Shown: piece after piece, positions 31,945 through 40,427 of the stretch
Layout of the letters: the number at the start of each line of letters is the position of its first letter
How positions within the stretch are numbered: position 1 is the first letter of the stretch
Assembly (NCBI GenBank): GCA_035649895.1
Contig: DASRIS010000086.1
Coordinates: forward strand, 1 to 61,951
Source of the DNA: DASSUC01 sp035649895
GTDB taxonomy: Bacteria > Actinomycetota > Actinomycetes > Mycobacteriales > Micromonosporaceae
Length of the DNA: 61,951 nt
Reading direction: 5' to 3'
Notes under the pieces: generated by a model
The model's database searches: none
What the model was told of the DNA's origin: nothing
The model's input: the letters and a program-made list of their open reading frames with translations, nothing else
Made by a program: the position numbers and the translations under genes

Positions 31945-32712
31945 ATGGCGGCGTACCTTCCCGTCATGAGGATTGGGCGCGATGAGGTGCTGCGCCGGGC
32001 CGCCACTCTCTGGCGTGAACGCACGGTGCCATACAACATGGGGAGACTGCACAACGGCTGGCGTACCGACTGTTCTGGGTTTGTCTCGATGTGCTGGAAC
32101 GTCCCTGACTCGGTCGGCCACGGGTTCTGGGGTGGGCTGTCCACGGTGACCCTGGTCTCCTCCGGCCTGGCGTTGAAGATCCCAAAGGACCAGCTGGAGC
32201 CCGGCGACGCGGTTGGCTTCCTCGGCGAGGGGAGCGACGGTCCGAACGGGCACGTAGTGCTCTTCGCCGGCTGGACGGACGCCGGCAGGACCAGGTACTG
32301 GGCCTACGAGCAGCACGGCCCGACCAACCCGACCACGTACGGTCCGGTCCACCGGGTCATCACGTACGGGTACTGGGGCCGCCCCAGCTTCGCCGCCTAC
32401 CGGTACCGGGACATCACCGGCGCACCGCTCGGCGGCCCGCCGGTGGCGCCCCCGTGGCCCGGCCGGATCTTCCGGTACACGCCAGGCGCGCGGGAGATGC
32501 AGGGCGAGGACATCAGACGCTGGCAGCAGCGGATGCGCGACCGTGGCTGGAAGGACAGGAACGGCGACATGCTCGGGGTGGACGGCGAGTACGGCGTGCT
32601 CTCCGCCGATGTGTGCCGCAAGTTCCAGGCGCAGAAGGACCTGCCGGTCAACGGTGAGGTCGGCCGGGCCGACTGGACCGCCGCCTGGACCGCGCCGGTC
32701 ACCCTGGACTGA
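31945..32712 (+). CDS. NlpC/P60-like peptidase with peptidoglycan-binding domain
   Basis: The protein has 255 residues from ATG 31945; ATG 31966 is an alternative. The N-terminal domain has the NlpC/P60-type Cys in GWRTDCSGFVSMCWN and a His in NGHVVLFAGW, followed by YWAYEQHG. The C-terminal 75 residues resemble a PG_binding_1 domain (EDIRRWQQRMRDRGWKD, GVDGEYGVLSADVCRKFQAQ, LPVNGEVGRADW). No signal peptide can be found, which is odd for a wall hydrolase: the product may leave by another route, act on lysis, or the true start may lie in the hydrophobic segment just upstream (LALAVFLLSV, in frame but lacking a start codon). Confidence 0.8.
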   Translation: MAAYLPVMRIGRDEVLRRAATLWRERTVPYNMGRLHNGWRTDCSGFVSMCWNVPDSVGHGFWGGLSTVTLVSSGLALKIPKDQLEPGDAVGFLGEGSDGPNGHVVLFAGWTDAGRTRYWAYEQHGPTNPTTYGPVHRVITYGYWGRPSFAAYRYRDITGAPLGGPPVAPPWPGRIFRYTPGAREMQGEDIRRWQQRMRDRGWKDRNGDMLGVDGEYGVLSADVCRKFQAQKDLPVNGEVGRADWTAAWTAPVTLD

Positions 32713-32738
32713 GACTGCAGGGGCGATGGAGGTGGGGA

Positions 32739-32837
32739 ATGAGCCAGGCGACATTCGGTCAGCAGCCGACCTACGCGAGCACGGACGCCTTCGATATCTC
32801 CGTCAGTGAGGACAAGCGGGCATTCACCCTCAGGTGA
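32739..32837 (+). CDS. Very small frame with good ribosome site, possible gene remnant
   Basis: ATG 32739 follows GGAGGTGGGG at a suitable distance and opens a 32-residue frame (MSQATFGQQPTYASTD, then AFDISVSEDKRAFTLR). The composition is protein-like and the end is abrupt, as if a longer gene had been cut after its first exon-like part. It may be a remnant or a real short peptide gene co-transcribed with the peptidase. Confidence 0.35.
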   Translation: MSQATFGQQPTYASTDAFDISVSEDKRAFTLR

Positions 32838-32947
32838 CGCTGAGGTCCTACCGCGGCCCGCATGACGCTGGCGCCCGCGCGACCGCGGCCCCATCCATCG
32901 TCCTGACGTCCCTCAGCCGCGCCGGCGAGGCGGCCCCTGTGGTGAGT

Positions 32948-32978
32948 CGGCCGGCCCGCAAGAGCTGCGGGCCGGCCG
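32948..32978. terminator. Bidirectional hairpin terminator
   Basis: A 12-bp perfect stem (CGGCCGGCCCGC, 32948-32959, with its complement at 32967-32978) and a seven-base loop lie between the peptidase on the plus strand and the M23 gene that ends at 33004 on the minus strand. It can serve both. Confidence 0.7.
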
Positions 32979-33003
32979 CGTTCCTCCGTCGGGCGGGGTC
33001 TGC

Positions 33004-33861
33004 TCAGCAGCCGCCGATCTCGACGCCTCGGGCGCGTAGCCAACGCACCGGCTCGACCGCGTTCCACAGGCCGCGGTGCACCTCGAAGTGCAGGTGCGGG
33101 CCGGTCGAGCTGCCGGTGCTGCCCTCGTAGCCCAGCACCTGGCCGGGCCCGACCCGGCGTCCCTGCCACACGGCGGCGTCGGACATGTGCGCGTAGTGGC
33201 TGAGGTAGCCGTTGCCGTGGTCGACGACCACGGAGATGCCGTAGCCACCGTTCCAGCCGCTGCTCACCACGGTCCCGGCGCCAACGGCACGGATCGGCGT
33301 CCCGTACGGCATGGACAGGTCGACCCCCTCGTGCATCGAGCCCCACCGTATGCCGTAGCACGAGGTGACCTCGGCCCCGGGCATCGGGTGGGCCCACGCC
33401 GGCGGCCTGGGCTTCGGTGGTACGGGTGCCGGCGCCCGGCTGGTGGTCGCCTTCGGCTTCGGGACGGCTGGAGGCGGTATGGCTGGAGCCGGTGCCAGCG
33501 GCCCTGGCGCGGTGCGGGCTGAGCGCTCGGCGCGCTCGGCCAGCTCTTCCCGTTCGGCGCGTTCGGCCTGTTCGGCAAGGCCGGTGAGGTCGAGGTCGGC
33601 GGCGTTGGCCGCGACCCCCTGCCCGGCCTGCGCTGAGGTGGCAGACCGTGGCTGGTCTGCGGTGAGCAGTGCCCCGGTGGCGAGGCTGACGCCGAGGAAG
33701 GCGGCGGCCCCGCACGATATGTACCGGCCGCGTCCGGTGAGGCGGGCCGAGAGCCTGGTACGGCTCCCGGCCTCCCGGACGCGGCCGGCTGGATGGTTGT
33801 CGTTCGACGTGCTCTCCTGCACGGATGGACCCCCGTCGGCTGGTTGACACGGACCGTTCAT
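33004..33861 (-). CDS. M23 family metallopeptidase (LytM domain), membrane-anchored
   Basis: The protein has 285 residues. A cytoplasmic N-terminus is followed by a helix (YISCGAAAFLGVSLATGALL, about 47-66). A coiled, Glu/Ala/Arg-rich segment (AEQAERAEREELAERAER) and a Pro-rich linker follow. The LytM domain occupies the last 125 residues: SMHEGVDLSMPYGTP (His and Asp zinc ligands), HYAHMSDAAVW, and GPHLHFEVHRG (HxH). It should cleave peptidoglycan cross-links or regulate amidases. A second LytM gene lies upstream on the same strand; a terminator separates them. Confidence 0.93.
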   Translation of the reverse strand: MNGPCQPADGGPSVQESTSNDNHPAGRVREAGSRTRLSARLTGRGRYISCGAAAFLGVSLATGALLTADQPRSATSAQAGQGVAANAADLDLTGLAEQAERAEREELAERAERSARTAPGPLAPAPAIPPPAVPKPKATTSRAPAPVPPKPRPPAWAHPMPGAEVTSCYGIRWGSMHEGVDLSMPYGTPIRAVGAGTVVSSGWNGGYGISVVVDHGNGYLSHYAHMSDAAVWQGRRVGPGQVLGYEGSTGSSTGPHLHFEVHRGLWNAVEPVRWLRARGVEIGGC

Positions 33862-34046
33862 GCTGGCGTGTCAGCAGCGTGCGGGTGTTTCACGGGGGGC
33901 AGGTGAGCCGCGTGTGGCACTGCCGGGGACCTCTGGTTCGCCCGGATTATGAGCTACCGACCGGTAACGCGACGGGGACCGGCTGTGATGCAGATCTCAA
34001 GCAGGACTGTGAGGCGCTCCACAATCGGGCGCTGGAGACCAACAGA

Positions 34047-34077
34047 AACCGCCCGGACGGGCACGTCGCGGGCGGTT
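34047..34077 (-). terminator. Terminator after the second M23 gene
   Basis: A 9-bp stem (AACCGCCCG at 34047-34055, complement at 34069-34077) lies 23 bases after the stop of the M23 gene at 34100. On the minus strand the stem is followed by a U-rich run (GGUUUCUGUU). Confidence 0.7.
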
Positions 34078-34099
34078 GGAGGGGGCGGCGGAATGTCCG

Positions 34100-34786
34100 C
34101 TAGCTGTAGATCGCGTCTGTCTGGCGGCGGATGTCCACGCCGCGCTGGCGCAGCCAGGTCACCGGATCCGTGGGGGAGCCGTTGATGTGGACCTCGAAGT
34201 GCAGGTGCGGACCGAAGGAGTAGCCGGTGTTGCCGATCAGGCCGATCAGGTCGCCGGCCTGCACCTGCTGGCCCTCCCGGACAAGGATCCTGGAGGAGTG
34301 GCCGTAGACCGTCTCGACGCCGTTGCCGTGGTCGATGATGATGCAGTAGCCGTACCCGCTGTTCCAGCGGGCGAGCACGACGGTGCCCGCGTGTGCGGCG
34401 TAGTAGGGCGCGCCCTCTGGCTTGCCTAAGTCGACACCGGCGTGCAGGCGCCCCCAACGGGGACCGAACGTCGAGGCCAGGTTGTAGTCCCGGACCGGGA
34501 GCAGCCACACGTCCGGGGCGGGCTGCCCCATGGACGTGGCGGGTCCGCTGCGGTGGTCGCGCGATGCCCGGTCGGCGTCGAGCGCGCGCCTCAGGTCGGC
34601 GGAGTCCAGCGCGTACGGCGTCGGGCCGACCTTCGCGTCCGGCACCGCGGCGCCGGCACCGAGGGCAACCACGCCCGCGCCGACGACCGCAGTCGTCACA
34701 ACCGCGGCGTACCGGCTGCGGGGCGGGGTACAGACCCTGCGACGCCCGCGATAGCGGCCGGTGGGGGGTCGGTGTTCCACGCACAC
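34100..34786 (-). CDS. M23 family metallopeptidase (LytM domain), second copy
   Basis: The protein has 228 residues from GTG 34786 (GGAGGG upstream; GTG 34780 also possible). One membrane helix (YAAVVTTAVVGAGVVALGAG) anchors it. The LytM domain spans about residues 100-215: GRLHAGVDLGKPEGAP, VYGHSSRILVREGQQV, and GPHLHFEVHINGSP carry the zinc ligands. The last residues (VTWLRQRGVDI) match the end of the neighbouring M23 protein (VRWLRARGVEI). The two are duplicates that have diverged in their linkers. Confidence 0.93.
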   Translation of the reverse strand: MCVEHRPPTGRYRGRRRVCTPPRSRYAAVVTTAVVGAGVVALGAGAAVPDAKVGPTPYALDSADLRRALDADRASRDHRSGPATSMGQPAPDVWLLPVRDYNLASTFGPRWGRLHAGVDLGKPEGAPYYAAHAGTVVLARWNSGYGYCIIIDHGNGVETVYGHSSRILVREGQQVQAGDLIGLIGNTGYSFGPHLHFEVHINGSPTDPVTWLRQRGVDIRRQTDAIYS

Positions 34787-35091
34787 CCTCCGTAGTCAGG
34801 ACTGGGGGTTGTCGTCCTTCTGGTGCACGGCAAACAACCGCGGGGACACGGTAGCCAACTTCCAGCTGATCTCACAAGCCGCCTCGTCAAATAATCGGAC
34901 GCAGAGTGCGAGCGTCCGTTGTGTAGTGTCCGTGTTCGACACCTTTTGTCGGCCAAATGGTGGTCGATATGATCACCTGGAGTAGTTTCTTGTGACTGTT
35001 TCCGTCATGGATCGGGGCTGCTGTGTCGCACCGGGGAAAGGAGCTAACGTTTCGTCTGGCATCCATATGGCCACAGGAGGGGACGGCAGCG
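34787..35091. other. Divergent promoter region, M23 gene and B12-binding protein
   Basis: This 305-base gap has clearly lower GC than the genes around it, notably 34885-35000. It must hold promoters for both directions. I looked for c-di-AMP or cobalamin riboswitch elements, which occur before wall hydrolase and B12 genes, and saw no convincing consensus. CAGGAGGGG lies just before ATG 35092. Confidence 0.5.
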
Positions 35092-35496
35092 ATGAGCTCT
35101 CGAATCCGGGTCGTCGTGGCAAAACCCGGTCTGGACGGCCACGACCGCGGCGCCAAGGTCGTGGCGCGGGCGCTGCGCGACGCCGGGATGGAAGTCATCT
35201 ATACCGGCCTGCACCAGACCCCCGAGCAGATCGTCGAGACCGCGATCCAGGAGGACGCGGACGCGGTGGGGCTCTCCGTGCTCTCCGGTGCGCACATGAC
35301 GCTCTTCCGGCGCGTCATCGAGCTGCTCCGCGAGCGGGGTGCGGCCGACGTCGTGGTCTTCGGTGGCGGGATCATCCCGGATGCGGACATCCCGGAGCTG
35401 GAGCGCCTCGGCGTCGCCAAGATCTTCACGCCCGGCGCGACCACGCGCTCGATCGTCGACTGGGTCCAGGGCAACGTCGCGACACCCGTCTCCTGA
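35092..35496 (+). CDS. Cobalamin (B12)-binding domain protein, mutase small-subunit type
   Basis: A 134-residue stand-alone B12-binding domain. The signature DGHDRGAKVV (DxHxxG, with His as lower cobalt ligand) is at residues 15-24. VGLSVLSGAHM and VFGGGIIPDADIPEL follow at the expected distances. It resembles the C-terminal domain of methylmalonyl-CoA mutase and the small subunit of related mutases. No catalytic mutase subunit is in this window, so it must pair with a protein encoded elsewhere. Its place directly before sucC-sucD, whose substrate succinyl-CoA is a mutase product, is suggestive. Confidence 0.93.
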   Translation: MSSRIRVVVAKPGLDGHDRGAKVVARALRDAGMEVIYTGLHQTPEQIVETAIQEDADAVGLSVLSGAHMTLFRRVIELLRERGAADVVVFGGGIIPDADIPELERLGVAKIFTPGATTRSIVDWVQGNVATPVS

Positions 35497-35642
35497 GATC
35501 TCGCGGCTGACCGCCTGGGCCTGACCGTCCGCGCCGGTTCGGCAACCCGGTGCACCCGGTCGGTTGCCGCCGGTGCCGGCCTCGCTAGGCTGCGGCCGAG
35601 GCCGTCCATCCGCGGACGGCGGTCAGACCTAAGAGGTAATAC

Positions 35643-36830
35643 GTGGACCTGTACGAGTACCAGGGGCGCGAGCTGTTCGCCCGGCACGGTCTGCCCGTGC
35701 TCGGCGGGGGCGTCGCCACCACCCCGGAGGAGGCCCGCGCGATCGCGGAGCGGCTGGGCGGGCGGGTGGTTGTCAAGGCTCAGGTGAAGACGGGTGGCCG
35801 GGGCAAAGCCGGCGGGGTGAAGCTGGCCGAGCGCCCCGAGGAGGCGCAGGCGCGGGCCGCGGACATCCTCGGCATGGACATCAAGGGCCACACCGTCCAC
35901 CGGGTCATGCTCACCGTCACGGCGGACATCACGGAGGAGTACTACTTCTCCTACCTGCTGGACCGGGCCAACCGGACGTTCCTCGCCATCGCCAGCGTCG
36001 CGGGCGGCATGGACATCGAGCAGGTGGCCGCGCAGACCCCGGAGAAGGTGGCGCGGATGCCGATCGACGCCGGCCGGGGCGTGGACGAGGCGACCGCGCG
36101 GGAGATCGTCGCCCAGGCCGGGTTCCCCGCGGAGGTGGCCGACCAGGTGGTCGACATCGCGGTACGGCTGTGGCAGGCGTTCGTGGCCGAGGACGCGACC
36201 CTGGTCGAGGTGAACCCGCTCGCCAAGACGACCGACGGCACCGTGCTGTGCCTGGACGCCAAGGTGACGCTCGACGGCAACGCCGACTTCCGCCACCCCG
36301 ACCACGAGGCGTTCGAGGACACCGCAGCGGTCGACCCGCTGGAGCAGCTGGCCAAGGAGAAGGACCTCAACTACGTCAAGCTCGACGGCGAGGTCGGCAT
36401 CATCGGCAACGGCGCGGGCCTGGTCATGTCAACGCTCGACGTGGTGGCGTACGCGGGCGAGCAGTACGGCGGCGTACGCCCGGCGAACTTCCTCGACATC
36501 GGCGGCGGCGCGTCCGCGGCGGTGATGGCGGACGGGCTGGAGATCGTGCTCTCCGACCCGGCGGTGAAGAGCGTCTTCGTCAACGTGTTCGGCGGCATCA
36601 CCGCGTGCGACGAGGTGGCCAACGGCATCGTGAAGGCGCTCGGCCTGCTCGCCGAGCGCGGGGAGACCGTCGACCGGCCACTCGTGGTGCGCCTCGACGG
36701 CAACAACGCCGAAGAGGGCCTGCGGATCCTCGACGCGGCACGCGGGCGCCCGGAGCTGGCCCGCCTTGAGCACGTGGACACAATGGACGGTGCCGCGCGG
36801 CGGGCGGCGGAGCTGGCGGCGGGGGTCTGA
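35643..36830 (+). CDS. sucC: Succinate-CoA ligase, beta subunit
   Basis: A 395-residue ATP-grasp subunit of the citric-acid-cycle enzyme that converts succinyl-CoA to succinate with formation of a nucleoside triphosphate. MDLYEYQGRELFARHGLP is the usual N-terminus, here with GTG and AAGAGG upstream. KTGGRGKAGGVKLAE, VEVNPLAKTTDG and the CoA-ligase part (FLDIGGGASAAVMADGLEIV, VNVFGGITACDEVANGIV) are complete. sucD follows two bases after the stop. Confidence 0.98.
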   Translation: MDLYEYQGRELFARHGLPVLGGGVATTPEEARAIAERLGGRVVVKAQVKTGGRGKAGGVKLAERPEEAQARAADILGMDIKGHTVHRVMLTVTADITEEYYFSYLLDRANRTFLAIASVAGGMDIEQVAAQTPEKVARMPIDAGRGVDEATAREIVAQAGFPAEVADQVVDIAVRLWQAFVAEDATLVEVNPLAKTTDGTVLCLDAKVTLDGNADFRHPDHEAFEDTAAVDPLEQLAKEKDLNYVKLDGEVGIIGNGAGLVMSTLDVVAYAGEQYGGVRPANFLDIGGGASAAVMADGLEIVLSDPAVKSVFVNVFGGITACDEVANGIVKALGLLAERGETVDRPLVVRLDGNNAEEGLRILDAARGRPELARLEHVDTMDGAARRAAELAAGV

Positions 36831-36832
36831 CG

Positions 36833-37720
36833 ATGGCGATCTGGCTCACCAAGGACTCGAAGGTCATCGTGCAGGGCATGACCGGGTCGGAGGGGTCGAA
36901 GCACACCCGGCGGATGCTGCGCGCGGGCACGCACGTGGTCGGCGGGGTCACCCCCGGCAAGGGCGGCCGGCAGGTGGACTTCGAGGGTACGGCGGTGCCC
37001 GTCTTCAACTCGGTCGCCGAGGCCATGGCCGCGACCGGCGCCGACACCACTGTTGTCTTCGTACCGCCGAGGTTCGCCAAGTCCGCCGTTGTGGAGGCGG
37101 TCGACGCGGGCATCGGCCTGGCCGTCGTGATCACCGAGGGCATCCCGGTCCACGACACGGCCGGCTTCTGGGCGCACGCGGTCGCGACCGGCGGTCGTAC
37201 CCGCATCATCGGGCCGAACTGCCCCGGCATCGCCTCGCCGGCCGCCTCCAACGCCGGGATCATCCCAGCGGACATCACCGGCCCGGGGCGCATCGGCCTG
37301 GTCAGCAAGAGCGGCACGCTGACCTACCAGATGATGTACGAGCTCTCCGACATCGGCTTCTCCACCTGCGTCGGCATCGGCGGCGACCCGGTGGTCGGGA
37401 CGACGCACATCGACGCTCTCGCGGCGTTCCAGGACGACCCGGAGACCGACGCGGTCGTGATGATCGGCGAGATCGGCGGCGACGCCGAGGAGCGGGCAGC
37501 CGAGTTCATCCAGGCCAAGGTGACCAAGCCGGTGGTCGGCTACATCGCCGGGTTCACCGCGCCGCCGGGCCGGACCATGGGGCACGCGGGCGCCATCATC
37601 TCCGGCTCGTCGGGCACGGCCGAGGCGAAGAAGGTCGCGCTCGAGGCCGCCGGGGTCCGCGTGGGGCGTACGCCGAGCGAGACGGCCCAGCTCATGCGTG
37701 AGGTGATGACCCGCAGCTGA
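36833..37720 (+). CDS. sucD: Succinate-CoA ligase, alpha subunit
   Basis: The protein has 295 residues. The CoA-binding N-terminal part (VIVQGMTGSEGSKHTRRML) is followed by IIGPNCPGIASP and by the active-site histidine in TMGHAGAIISGSSGTAEAKK, which carries the phosphate during catalysis. It forms the complex with SucC, with which it is co-transcribed. The C-terminus is standard (RTPSETAQLMREVM). Confidence 0.98.
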   Translation: MAIWLTKDSKVIVQGMTGSEGSKHTRRMLRAGTHVVGGVTPGKGGRQVDFEGTAVPVFNSVAEAMAATGADTTVVFVPPRFAKSAVVEAVDAGIGLAVVITEGIPVHDTAGFWAHAVATGGRTRIIGPNCPGIASPAASNAGIIPADITGPGRIGLVSKSGTLTYQMMYELSDIGFSTCVGIGGDPVVGTTHIDALAAFQDDPETDAVVMIGEIGGDAEERAAEFIQAKVTKPVVGYIAGFTAPPGRTMGHAGAIISGSSGTAEAKKVALEAAGVRVGRTPSETAQLMREVMTRS

Positions 37721-37752
37721 GCGAGCGGGGCGGATCCTAGCGAAGGTGTCCT

Positions 37753-37782
37753 GGTGTGGCGGCACCGGGCGGCAGCCACACC
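37753..37782 (+). terminator. Possible terminator after sucD
   Basis: An 8-bp inverted repeat (GGTGTGGC at 37753-37760 and complement at 37775-37782) followed by GTGGAAAAG lies between sucD and the membrane gene. The stem is short and no U run follows, so the call is weak. Confidence 0.4.
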
Positions 37783-37799
37783 GTGGAAAAGTAGGCGCG

Positions 37800-39230
37800 A
37801 TGGCTGCCAGCCCGGATGAGCAACGCCGCCCCGCCAGCGCGGCGCCGAGGGGTGCCGTTCGGCCGCGGGGGGAGCTCCACCGGCCTACCCGTCCAGCCCG
37901 GGCCCCGCTGCTGGTGGCCGCCGCCGTCGCCACGCTGTGGGCGGCGCTGCTCTCTGCCCTGCCGGTCGCCGGAGCGGTAGGCCTCGCCCAGCTGGCCGAG
38001 GATCCGTCGATCCGGGTCGGTGACATCACCCGGTACGGTCTTGCCGCGTGGCTGCTCAGCCACGGCGTGCCGCTGCGTACGGCGGTCGGCACGCTGGGCC
38101 TCGCCCCGCTGGCCGTCGCCGCGCTCGCCGTGTGGCGGGTTGTCCGGGCGGGAGTGCACGTCACCCGGGCGATCGGCGCCCGGCACAGCCGGTCACCACG
38201 CATCGCCGCGCGGGCAGCGCTCGCCGTCGGCAGCGGGTACGGCCTGCTCGGAGCGGTGGTTGCGGCGGTCATCGGCGGACCGTCGCTGCATGTGTCGCCG
38301 GTGCGTGCCGGGCTGGTCCTCGGGGCGTTCGGCAGCGTCGCGGCGGGTGCGGGAGCGCTCTGGGCCACCGGCGCCTGGGTGCCGCTCGCCCGCAGGCTGC
38401 CGGCGGTCGTGCGCAACGGGTTGCGTACCGGAGCGGTGGCTGCGCTGCTGGTGCTGGCCGCGGGTGCGGCGCTGGCCGGCACCGCGGTCGCGGTTGGCGG
38501 CGGGGACGCCGGGGAGACGCTGGCGTCGTACCGGACCGGCGTGGCCGGGCAGGCCGGGCTGACCCTGGTCTGCCTGGCGTACGCGCCGAACGTGGCCGCC
38601 TGGGGAGCCAGCTACCTGGTCGGCCCCGGGTTCGCGCTGGGTGTCGACTCGATGGTGCGTACGAGTGAGGTCTCGGTCGGCGCCCTGCCCGCGCTGCCGC
38701 TGGTCGCCGCCCTGCCGTCCGGGCCGACCGGGGGAGCCGGTGCGGTCCTGCTCGGCACGCCGCTGCTGGCCGGCCTGGCCGCGGGCGCCCTGCTGGCCCG
38801 TGAGCGGCTGCGCGCCATCCGCCTGGCGGGCGGCCGGCGGGAAGCCATCCGACGGGTTAGCGGCGGGCGGCAGGCCGGTGGCCCCTCCGGTACCGGTGGC
38901 TCGTCGCGGGCCGGCGGCCTGTGGCAGCGGGGCGGCTCGGGGCAGGTAGGTAGGTGGTGGCAGGCGGGCGGGTCAGGGCAGGCGGGTGGCGGCTCGGGGC
39001 CGGCGGATGGTGGGTCGTGGCAGGCGCTGCTCGGTGGTGCGGGGCTGGCCGGCCCGGTCGCCGGGGTCCTGCTGGGGCTCGCCGCGCAGGCCTCCGGCGG
39101 CCCGTTGGGGGCCGGTCGGCTGGCGGTCGTCGGCCCGGTCGGCTGGCAGGTCGCGCTGATCAGCTCCGGCGTGGTCGCCGCGGGTGCCGTCCTCGGTGCC
39201 GCGGCCGCCCGTACGCTCCTGCGTTCCTGA
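37800..39230 (+). CDS. DUF6350 / PerM-like integral membrane protein
   Basis: The protein has 476 residues from ATG 37800. About ten hydrophobic helices span the length, starting with APLLVAAAVATLWAALLSAL after a basic N-terminus. The segment DITRYGLAAWLLSHGVPLRT and the loop VAWGASYLVGPGF (NVAAWGASYLVGPGFALGVD) are characteristic of this family. A Gly/Ser-rich low-complexity insert (about residues 350-405) separates the last helices. In mycobacteria the homologue at this position between sucCD and purN is PerM, needed for division and persistence. A similar role here is inference from position and fold. Confidence 0.85.
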   Translation: MAASPDEQRRPASAAPRGAVRPRGELHRPTRPARAPLLVAAAVATLWAALLSALPVAGAVGLAQLAEDPSIRVGDITRYGLAAWLLSHGVPLRTAVGTLGLAPLAVAALAVWRVVRAGVHVTRAIGARHSRSPRIAARAALAVGSGYGLLGAVVAAVIGGPSLHVSPVRAGLVLGAFGSVAAGAGALWATGAWVPLARRLPAVVRNGLRTGAVAALLVLAAGAALAGTAVAVGGGDAGETLASYRTGVAGQAGLTLVCLAYAPNVAAWGASYLVGPGFALGVDSMVRTSEVSVGALPALPLVAALPSGPTGGAGAVLLGTPLLAGLAAGALLARERLRAIRLAGGRREAIRRVSGGRQAGGPSGTGGSSRAGGLWQRGGSGQVGRWWQAGGSGQAGGGSGPADGGSWQALLGGAGLAGPVAGVLLGLAAQASGGPLGAGRLAVVGPVGWQVALISSGVVAAGAVLGAAAARTLLRS

Positions 39231-39373
39231 CCGGTACGCCTTCCTCCCTGACCGCGGGGTAGGGCAGCGTACGAGGCTCCTCGGGAGACGGCCAGGGCCA
39301 CCTACCAGGAGCCCCGTCCTGGATGAGCCGTGACGCGCTCACCGGCATCGACTGCCCGGGCGGGCCCGTTGAG

Positions 39374-40000
39374 CTATCCGGGCAGGCCCATCGAGTCGAA
39401 GAACGCCAATCTGATAATCGCAATGAAGGCGCCGAGCCCGCCAGCGATGAGACCGGCGAGCACCATACTGCGGTTGGTCGTCGAGCCTTCGGGTGCCTTC
39501 CTCATGCCCAGGACACCGAGCACCACCCCGACGATGGAGCTGAGCAGGCCGAGTGGCGTGCAGCAGAGTGCCAGCAGGAAACCTAGCGCGCCAAAGATCA
39601 AGGTGAGCATGCCGAAGTTGTTGTTCGACGGCGTAGCCGGGGCGCCGTAGCCGCCGCCGTACTGCTGGGGCGGGTAGCCGGGTGCCGCATGGGCGTACGG
39701 GTCGCCGGAGACCGGCTGCTGGGCGTACGGGTCGCCAGAGACGGGCTGCTGGGCGTACGGGTCGCCGTACTGCGGGTACTGCGGAGCTCCGTAGTGAGGC
39801 TGCTGGCCTGGCGCGCCGTACGGGTCGCCGTACTGGGGCTGCTGGGGGTACTGGGGCTGCTGTGGCTGGGCGTACGGGTCGCCGTACTGCGGGTGCTGTG
39901 GCTGGGCGTACGGGTCATAGCCGGGCGGCGGTTGGCCGTACGGGTTCTGCGGCGGTTGGCCGTACGGGTCCTGCCCCGGGGGTGGGTAGCCGGGCTGCAT
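39374..40000 (-). CDS. DUF4190 membrane protein with Tyr/Pro/Gln-rich N-terminus
   Basis: The protein has 208 residues from ATG 40000, with AAGGAGTGAGC upstream. The first 120 residues are low-complexity repeats of the type YGDPYAQP, encoded by repeats of GCGTACGGGTCGCC on the plus strand. Two membrane segments of the DUF4190 type follow (LTLIFGALGFLLALCCTPLG, and VLAGLIAGGLGAFIAIIRLA), with LGVLGMRKAPEG between them. It is of unknown function. A related design is seen in the next minus-strand gene. Confidence 0.85.
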   Translation of the reverse strand: MQPGYPPPGQDPYGQPPQNPYGQPPPGYDPYAQPQHPQYGDPYAQPQQPQYPQQPQYGDPYGAPGQQPHYGAPQYPQYGDPYAQQPVSGDPYAQQPVSGDPYAHAAPGYPPQQYGGGYGAPATPSNNNFGMLTLIFGALGFLLALCCTPLGLLSSIVGVVLGVLGMRKAPEGSTTNRSMVLAGLIAGGLGAFIAIIRLAFFDSMGLPG

Positions 40001-40133
40001 GCTCACTCCTTCTGCGGTCGTCTTGCGCCGCGCAGGTGGCGGGGCTGACACGCCAGGCCAGCGTGCGCTGCGGTACTGGGCGAGGGCCGGGTACGCCCGG
40101 CACCCGTCTCCCTCGACCCGAGCACCCTATCGA

Positions 40134-40427
40134 CTAGGAGGATGTGGCGGTCGACCCGGCGACGACAACGGCATACCCGACGCAGCAGAGCAGGCTCAGC
40201 ACCCAGAGCACGATGCCGATGATGAGCGCAAGCTTGGACCACCGCTTGGACTCGGCCGCCGCCTGCTGCGCGCCGGCGTAGTTTCCCTGCTGAAGCAGTG
40301 GGGTGACCTTTGACGCGTTGATGATCGCGGGGATCGCCAGCGGCCAGAAGAAGAAGATCGCAACGATCGACATCGTCATGTTGTTGTCGACCTGCGGCGG
40401 TTGCTGGGGCGGGTATCCAGGATGCAT
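40134..40427 (-). CDS. CD225/dispanin family membrane protein
   Basis: A 97-residue protein. The short N-terminus MHPGYPPQQPPQVDNN matches the Pro/Gln-rich start of its neighbour. Two helices follow: SIVAIFFFWPLAIPAIINAS, then a cytosolic loop with QGNYAGAQQAAAESKRWSKL, then IIGIVLWVLSLLCCVGYAVV. That pattern (two helices with a KVTPLLQQG-like loop) is that of CD225/dispanin proteins, which in bacteria are of unknown function. AAGGATCC is the likely ribosome site. Confidence 0.85.
   Translation of the reverse strand: MHPGYPPQQPPQVDNNMTMSIVAIFFFWPLAIPAIINASKVTPLLQQGNYAGAQQAAAESKRWSKLALIIGIVLWVLSLLCCVGYAVVVAGSTATSS

Noticed and set aside
33862..35091. Possible c-di-AMP (ydaO-type) riboswitches before the two LytM peptidase genes
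   Set aside because: Such switches often precede wall hydrolases in actinomycetes, but I could not find the conserved blocks in order on the minus strand. A covariance-model search would decide.
36371..38482. Open frame of 703 codons on the minus strand
   Set aside because: Shadow of sucC, sucD and the DUF6350 gene; Ala/Thr/Pro/Arg-rich and lacking motifs.
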